Assembly: GCA_945787895.1 (NCBI GenBank)
Contig: CALZJQ010000009.1
Location: forward strand, 1 to 39,658
Source: an uncultured Prevotella sp.
GTDB lineage: Bacteria; Bacteroidota; Bacteroidia; Bacteroidales; Bacteroidaceae
Direction of reading: 5' to 3'
DNA length: 39,658 bases
Position 1 is the first letter of the stretch; the number at the start of each line of letters is the position of its first letter. The translations under genes and the position numbers were made by a program. Below the pieces are notes generated by a model. The model ran no database searches, was not told where the DNA came from, and saw nothing but the letters and a program-made list of their open reading frames with translations. Of this stretch, positions 34,786 to 39,658 are shown one piece after another.

Positions 34786-36207
34786 TTAAAACTCTGCATT
34801 GTTAGGAGTACGAGGGAAAGGTATCACGTCGCGGATATTCTGCATACCTGTCACGAAGAGGATGAGACGCTCAAAACCGAGACCGAATCCACCGTGTGGA
34901 CAACTTCCGAAACGTCTTGTGTCAAGATACCACTCCATATCCTTCATCGGAATATTGCGTTCCTTTATCTCATTGAGGAGCTTGTCATAACTCTCCTCAC
35001 GCACTGAACCGCCGATAATCTCACCAATCTGAGGGAACAGCACGTCGGTACCCTGTACTGTCTCTTCCATCTCCTTACCGTCAAAAACAGGCTTCTCTGC
35101 ATCTATCTTCATATAGAATGCCTTGATGGCCTTAGGATAGTTGGTCATGATGACAGGTTTCTTGAAGTATTCCTCTACAAGATAACGCTCATGCTCGCTG
35201 GCAAGGTCGTCACCCCAGTTACATGGAAACTCAAACTTCTTGCCGTTCTTCATAGCCTCATGAAGGATCTCTATACCCTTTGTATATGGCAATCGGACGA
35301 AATCTTCCTTTATGACACCCTCAAGACGAGCTATCAGCCCCTTGTCAATCATCTGATTGAGGAACTGGAGGTCATCCTGACAGTTTTCCAGAGCCCACTT
35401 CACGCAGAACTTGATAAAGTCCTCTTCCAGGTCCATGAGGTCATCCATGTCTATGAAGCACACCTCCGGCTCTATCATCCAGAACTCTGCAAGGTGACGG
35501 GGCGTGTTGGAGTTCTCGGCACGGAAAGTGGGACCGAAAGTGTAGATTGCTCCAAGTGCCGTAGCTCCAAGTTCTCCCTCCAACTGTCCTGACACCGTAA
35601 GGGATGTCTGTTTTCCGAAGAAGTCATCATCATAAGTAATCTTTCCTTCCTCATTCTTCTTGAGGTCATAAAGATTCTTTGTCGTAACCTGAAACATCTG
35701 ACCGGCTCCTTCACAGTCGGAAGCGGTAATAAGGGGAGTGTGGAAATAGAAATATCCATGCTGATGGAAATATGTGTGGATAGCCATCGCCATGTTGTGA
35801 CGAATACGCATCACTGCCCCGAAGGTATTTGTACGGAGACGCATGTGAGCATATTTGCGCATATATTCGAATGACTGTCCCTTCTTCTGCATAGGATAGT
35901 CGTTGCCACAGAGACCATATACCTCAATAGAAGTAGCCTGTATCTCGGATGTCTGACCCTTACCCTGACTCTCTACGAGGACACCCTCTACATGAATGCA
36001 GGCACCGGTGGTAATCTGCTTGAGCATCTCTGCATCAAACTTATCCACATCTGCAACTATCTGAATATTCTTTATTGTACTGCCATCATTGAGAGCAATA
36101 AAGTCAACGGCCTTACTGGAGCGGTGACTGCGCACCCATCCCCTTACATCTATCTGCTGACCAAATGCAGTACTCTGAAGAGCATCTGTTATCTTTGTCC
36201 TTTTCAT
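34786..36207 (-). CDS. asnS: Asparaginyl-tRNA synthetase
   Basis: About 473 residues from the ATG at 36205-36207. N-terminal OB-fold ([18 protein letters not shown]), class II core with [38 protein letters not shown], and motif 3 [12 protein letters not shown]. It charges tRNA-Asn. The longer frame to 36309 adds a low-complexity stretch (NNNNNR) made by the A/C-rich leader, so it is not used. A TAATTTTG box overlaps the end of the upstream gene at 36323-36330, so asnS may have its own weak promoter. Confidence 0.95.
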   Translation of the reverse strand: MKRTKITDALQSTAFGQQIDVRGWVRSHRSSKAVDFIALNDGSTIKNIQIVADVDKFDAEMLKQITTGACIHVEGVLVESQGKGQTSEIQATSIEVYGLCGNDYPMQKKGQSFEYMRKYAHMRLRTNTFGAVMRIRHNMAMAIHTYFHQHGYFYFHTPLITASDCEGAGQMFQVTTKNLYDLKKNEEGKITYDDDFFGKQTSLTVSGQLEGELGATALGAIYTFGPTFRAENSNTPRHLAEFWMIEPEVCFIDMDDLMDLEEDFIKFCVKWALENCQDDLQFLNQMIDKGLIARLEGVIKEDFVRLPYTKGIEILHEAMKNGKKFEFPCNWGDDLASEHERYLVEEYFKKPVIMTNYPKAIKAFYMKIDAEKPVFDGKEMEETVQGTDVLFPQIGEIIGGSVREESYDKLLNEIKERNIPMKDMEWYLDTRRFGSCPHGGFGLGFERLILFVTGMQNIRDVIPFPRTPNNAEF

Positions 36208-36322
36208 TATTTTTGTTCTGTTGTTGTTATTGTTTTTTGCCGATTGGCGCTCTGGCTGTTTTGTCATCTGACTGTATGCACGTCTGTCCGTTACATCAAC
36301 AAACGACAAGGCAACCTACATT

Positions 36323-36330
36323 CAAAATTA
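36323..36330 (-). promoter_or_regulatory. Possible -7 box for asnS
   Basis: TAATTTTG on the minus strand fits TAnnTTTG and overlaps the stop of the upstream pseudouridine synthase gene. No convincing -33 TTG, so low confidence. Confidence 0.3.
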
Positions 36331-37788
36331 CTCAAATGCTCCCATACGAAGCATATCCACTTCTTTCTCTGTAAGGAAACGCCAATCTCCGCGACGAAGG
36401 TTCTTCTTTGTAAGACCGGCAAACTGCACGCGGTCAAGTTTCGTGACATGATAGCCAAGGCTCTCAAAGATACGACGCACGATACGGTTCTTTCCGGAGT
36501 GAATCTCTATGCCTACCTGCTTCTTGTCCGTAGGAGAAGCATACTCGATAGCGTCAGCCTTTATCTCACCATCATCAAGGGTGATGCCCTCTGCTATCTG
36601 CTGCATATCGTATGCAGTGACATTCTTGTCAAGATATACGTGATATACCTTCTTCTTCAAGAACTTCGGATGCGTCAGCTTGCTTGCAAGGTCACCGTCA
36701 TTCGTCAGAAGGAGCACACCAGTAGTATTGCGGTCAAGACGACCTACAGGATAGATACGCTCCGGACAAGCGTCCTTCACAAGATCCATCACCACCTTGC
36801 GTTGCTGAGGATCATCCGTCGTGGTAACGTAGTCCTTTGGCTTATTGAGAAGGACATAGACCTTCTTCTCAAGAGTAACTGGCTGGTCATGGAAGCGCAC
36901 CTCATCAGTACGGAGTATCTTTGTACCAAGTTCCGTTACTACCTGTCCATTTACGGTTACCACACCTGCCTCTATGAAATCATCAGCCTCACGACGTGAG
37001 CATACTCCTGCGTTGGCAAGGAACTTGTTGAGACGAAGTGGTTGTGTCGGGTCAATATTATTCTCTGAGTATTCTATGCGCTTCTTCATCGAATACTTTG
37101 CATTCGGATCATAATCAGCGGTACGCTGACGGCGCTGTCCGTAGCCGCCCTGCTGACCATAGCCGCCACGCTGCTGACCATACCAACCGCCACGCTGCTG
37201 ATAACCGCCGCGCTGCTGGTAACCGCCACGCTGTTGGTAGCCACCCTGACCATAACCGCCGCGTTGCTGATAACCACCCTGACGATGATGGTAACCACCC
37301 TGACGCTGCTGATAGCCGCCACGAGACTGGTAGCCATTCATCTGTTCTTCTGCGTTCTCACCTTCATTATTATATTGTGGGCGATACTGCGGACGCTGAT
37401 AACCACCCTGCTGGTACTCTCCGTCATTCTGATAACGTGGTCGATAGCCGCCTGACTGCTGACCATAACCGCCACGTGACTGGTAACCGCCCTGACGCTG
37501 GTAGCCGCCCTGACGCTGCCCATATCCTTCACGCTGCTGATACCCCCTATCTTCACGTGGAGCACGATTATTCATAAGATTTGCACCAAATCCCTCCGGA
37601 CGAAACTCGTCATTGTCATTATTGCGCATTGGACGGTAGTTCTGACGAGGTCCGCGGTCAGAAGAGTAAGCTACACGCTGACCAATACGCGCACGCTGAC
37701 GCGGACGTGGAGTAAATCCGCCCTCACGGGTTTCTTCGCCAGATGCTGAATTCTGAACATTCTGGCTGTTTTCATTTTGTGTTTCCAT
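36328..37788 (-). CDS. rRNA pseudouridine synthase (RsuA/RluB type) with long RG-rich N-terminus
   Basis: A 486-residue protein. The last about 236 residues are a standard RsuA/RluB enzyme: S4 domain from about residue 251 (LRLNKFLANAGVCSRREAD), catalytic aspartate D352 in GRLDRNTTGVLLLTNDGD. The first 250 residues are low complexity, with many GGYQQRGGY-type repeats between about 75 and 220, like an RGG RNA-binding tail. Such tails are known on some Bacteroidota pseudouridine synthases. The enzyme should modify 23S or 16S rRNA. It lies between purB and asnS. Confidence 0.9.
   Translation of the reverse strand: METQNENSQNVQNSASGEETREGGFTPRPRQRARIGQRVAYSSDRGPRQNYRPMRNNDNDEFRPEGFGANLMNNRAPREDRGYQQREGYGQRQGGYQRQGGYQSRGGYGQQSGGYRPRYQNDGEYQQGGYQRPQYRPQYNNEGENAEEQMNGYQSRGGYQQRQGGYHHRQGGYQQRGGYGQGGYQQRGGYQQRGGYQQRGGWYGQQRGGYGQQGGYGQRRQRTADYDPNAKYSMKKRIEYSENNIDPTQPLRLNKFLANAGVCSRREADDFIEAGVVTVNGQVVTELGTKILRTDEVRFHDQPVTLEKKVYVLLNKPKDYVTTTDDPQQRKVVMDLVKDACPERIYPVGRLDRNTTGVLLLTNDGDLASKLTHPKFLKKKVYHVYLDKNVTAYDMQQIAEGITLDDGEIKADAIEYASPTDKKQVGIEIHSGKNRIVRRIFESLGYHVTKLDRVQFAGLTKKNLRRGDWRFLTEKEVDMLRMGAFE
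37115..37565 (-). repeat. Coding repeat: GGYQQRGG units in the pseudouridine synthase
   Basis: Imperfect tandem units, most about 24-30 bases, encode G, Q, R and Y. Not a CRISPR array: the units are in frame and have no unique spacers. Confidence 0.8.
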
Positions 37789-37919
37789 TTTCCTTATCTT
37801 TTATTCTACTCAAAAAAAATTGCTCTAAATATCAACTCTATTTTCTCAATGCATCCACTTACATGGTATCATGCTTCTTCATAAATATGCAGCAAAACAA
37901 GCTGCCATATCGTTACATC

Positions 37920-39287
37920 CTAAATACCTGTATAGTTGGCAGGAGTAATATTCATCAATTCTGCCTTCACTGCATCACTCACCTCAAGCGTCTGAATAAA
38001 CTCATGAATGGTATTCTCATCCATGTGCTTGTTAGTGCGGGTGAGAGCCTTCAATGCCTCGTATGGATTTGGATAAGCCTCGCGGCGCAGAACAGTCTGA
38101 ATGGCTTCAGCTACCACAGCCCATGTGTTGTCAAGGTCACGCTGCAGTGCCTCCTCATTTAATATCAGCTTACGGAGACCCTTGAGAGTACTCTGGATTG
38201 CTATTACGGAATGTCCGAGAGGCACACCGATGTTGCGGAGGACCGTAGAGTCAGTAAGGTCACGCTGCAGACGGCTTATCGGGAGTTTCTGACTGAGGAA
38301 CTGCAGGATTGCATTTGCAATACCGAGGTTGCCCTCTGAATTTTCATAGTCTATAGGATTCACCTTGTGAGGCATGGCACTGGATCCCACCTCTCCTGCC
38401 TTAATCTTCTGCTTGAAATACTCCATGGAGATATACATCCAGAAGTCGCGGTCAAGGTCAATGATAACGGTATTGATTCTGCGGATAGCGTCGAATACGG
38501 AACTGAGATGATCGTAATTTGAAATCTGAGTAGTAAACTGCTCACGCTCCAATCCGAGCTTTTCACTGACGAAACGATTTCCAAAAGCGCGCCAGTCATA
38601 CTGAGGATATGCCACGTTGTGCGCATTGTAGTTGCCTGTAGCTCCGCCAAACTTTGCCGTATGCTTGCATGACTTCAGTAATTCCAGCTGCTCCGTAAGA
38701 CGATATACGAAGACCATCACTTCCTTGCCGAGACGGGTAGGCGAAGCAGGCTGACCATGCGTCTTTGCCAACATTGGTACGTCCTTCCACTCTTCTGCAT
38801 ATTCCCTGAGTTGAGAAATGAGTTCCTCCACTTGTGGTATGAATACCTCTTCAAGTGCTTCCTTTACTGAGAGCGGCACGCTTGTATTGTTGATGTCCTG
38901 AGAAGTCAATCCGAAATGTATGAATTCACGGCTTTGCTTGAAATATCCCTCACCGAGACCATTCTTCTCCATCTCGTCAAGTTTTTCCTTTATGAAGTAT
39001 TCTACAGCCTTCACGTCATGGTTAGTCACCTTCTCAATATCCTTTACACGCTGCGCATCCTGCTCAGAAAAATTCTGATAAACCGCACGCAACTGAGGAA
39101 AGAGAGTATTGTCAAAACCTTGAAGCTGTGGCAATGGAAGCTCGCAAAGGGCAATGAAATATTCTATCTCTACACGAACACGGTAACGTATTAGAGCAAA
39201 CTCGGAAAAATACTCAGCAAGACTCTCCGTCTTACCTCTGTATCTACCATCTACGGGTGAGATGGCTGTCAAAATGTCAAGACTCAT
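37920..39287 (-). CDS. purB: Adenylosuccinate lyase
   Basis: A 455-residue PurB. Signature loop SSAMPHKVNP (302-311) with the catalytic serine, TSQD (128-131) and H177 in KTHGQP are present. It makes AMP from adenylosuccinate and also acts earlier in purine synthesis. It precedes the pseudouridine synthase gene by 131 bases. A promoter-like site at 39503-39533 would give a leader of about 210 nt; I recognise no riboswitch in it. Confidence 0.96.
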   Translation of the reverse strand: MSLDILTAISPVDGRYRGKTESLAEYFSEFALIRYRVRVEIEYFIALCELPLPQLQGFDNTLFPQLRAVYQNFSEQDAQRVKDIEKVTNHDVKAVEYFIKEKLDEMEKNGLGEGYFKQSREFIHFGLTSQDINNTSVPLSVKEALEEVFIPQVEELISQLREYAEEWKDVPMLAKTHGQPASPTRLGKEVMVFVYRLTEQLELLKSCKHTAKFGGATGNYNAHNVAYPQYDWRAFGNRFVSEKLGLEREQFTTQISNYDHLSSVFDAIRRINTVIIDLDRDFWMYISMEYFKQKIKAGEVGSSAMPHKVNPIDYENSEGNLGIANAILQFLSQKLPISRLQRDLTDSTVLRNIGVPLGHSVIAIQSTLKGLRKLILNEEALQRDLDNTWAVVAEAIQTVLRREAYPNPYEALKALTRTNKHMDENTIHEFIQTLEVSDAVKAELMNITPANYTGI

Positions 39288-39500
39288 AATCCTATATACT
39301 ATTTATTCTTAAAATCCTAATAACCGATAATCCTTTATCTTCTTTCCTTAAAACGAAATCATGGTGTCACCACCACTACAAACATTGTATTACGAATTGT
39401 ATATTGTTTCTACATAGAATACATGCACCTCTTTAGTAAGGGACACTATTTCTCTATAACCTCATACGAAGAATGTCAATATCTATATATTCAAATCGTT
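39288..39500 (-). other. Leader of purB, no recognised element
   Basis: About 210 A/T-rich bases between the promoter-like site and the purB start. A short inverted repeat around 39385-39410 (ATTGTATTACGAATTGTATA) is the only structure I noticed. No protein or known RNA motif seen. Confidence 0.4.
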
Positions 39501-39502
39501 TG

Positions 39503-39533
39503 CAAAGATAGTCAATTTATTTCTTTCTGCCAA
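39503..39533 (-). promoter_or_regulatory. purB promoter-like site
   Basis: On the minus strand TATCTTTG (39503-39510) fits TAnnTTTG and TTG (39531-39533) is 20 bases upstream, just after the tRNA terminator. Confidence 0.6.
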
Positions 39534-39553
39534 GAAAATGAGATATTTTTTAT

Positions 39554-39599
39554 AAAAGAAAGAATCCTCATCTCTAAGCAACCGCTTATTGATGAGGAT
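39554..39599 (-). terminator. Intrinsic terminator of the tRNA gene
   Basis: On the minus strand ATCCTCATC (39591-39599) pairs with GATGAGGAT (39564-39572), followed by TCTTTCTTTT (39554-39563). Confidence 0.75.
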
Positions 39600-39619
39600 C
39601 AGTGTGTGAGAGAGAGAGG

Positions 39620-39658
39620 TGGGCGTTGACGGATTCGAACCGCCGACCCTCTGCTTGT
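39620..39658 (-). tRNA. tRNA-Val, 3' part (5' part beyond the window)
   Basis: The minus strand shows the end of the anticodon loop (ACAA), the anticodon 3' stem GCAGA, variable loop GGGTC, T arm GGCGG-TTCGAAT-CCGTC, acceptor 3' strand AACGCCC and discriminator A. The last two anticodon letters read AC, so the anticodon is NAC, valine; UAC is likely. The 3' CCA is not encoded (CCT follows the A). Confidence 0.88.

Noticed and set aside
37115..37565. Regular repeats resembling a CRISPR array
   Set aside because: Units are in frame, imperfect, with no unique spacers, and encode the RG tail of a protein.
39288..39500. A purine-type or other riboswitch before purB
   Set aside because: No known aptamer core was recognised in the leader.

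Overview
The window looks like chromosomal DNA of a Bacteroidota bacterium, most likely Prevotella or a close relative. The evidence is: promoter-like sites of the TTG-N18-21-TAnnTTTG type upstream of several genes, A/C-rich leaders instead of Shine-Dalgarno sites, Bacteroidales-type gene orders (guaB-PPIase-PPIase-ostA-mutL; clpP-clpX-recQ; purB-pseudouridine synthase-asnS), a DUF5020-type protein, an OmpA-family protein, a CE15-like esterase and an RG-repeat pseudouridine synthase. Names of families come from motifs read by eye; no database search was possible.

Positions 1-10394 (minus strand) hold a tightly packed accessory operon. In transcription order it encodes a hexapeptide acyltransferase, a NeuD/PglD-like acetyltransferase, an acyl carrier protein (ACP), a ketosynthase III, a short-chain reductase, a second ketosynthase III, a second ACP, a second reductase, a transketolase split into N and C halves, a metallo-beta-lactamase-fold hydrolase, an AMP-forming acyl ligase and a LuxE-like acyl-protein synthetase. 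The last gene loses its family sequence about 50 bases from the window edge, possibly at an insertion-sequence end. I read this as an unusual acyl or ketide pathway tied to surface glycan decoration; the product is unknown. Just upstream, at about 10448-10772, is a strong candidate structured RNA: a rod of nested helices about 197 nt long, with a promoter-like site and an intrinsic terminator, shaped like 6S RNA.

Positions 10900-17290 hold comF, a convergent DUF5020 gene, and then a three-gene plus-strand set: an ABC/SMC-type ATPase, a DUF4435 (TOPRIM-like) protein, and an 860-residue protein that joins a PP2C phosphatase, a Ser/Thr kinase, one membrane helix and an FGE-sulfatase (SUMF1-type) domain. 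The first two genes resemble the two-gene layout of PARIS/OLD-type defence systems; the signalling protein next to them makes the set worth testing as one system. An 8-bp-unit tandem repeat sits in the leader of the first gene.

Positions 17300-39287 are mainly housekeeping: an envelope and DNA-repair operon (two SurA/PpiD-like isomerases, OstA-like protein, MutL, OmpA-family protein), guaB, recQ, clpX and clpP on the minus strand; a CE15-like esterase, a GNAT acetyltransferase and a nitroreductase on the plus strand; then asnS, an RG-rich pseudouridine synthase and purB on the minus strand. A partial tRNA-Val ends the window. Two families of palindromic intergenic repeats (four and three copies) are scattered through the gaps, and three coding sequences carry runs of 8-9 G that could slip.
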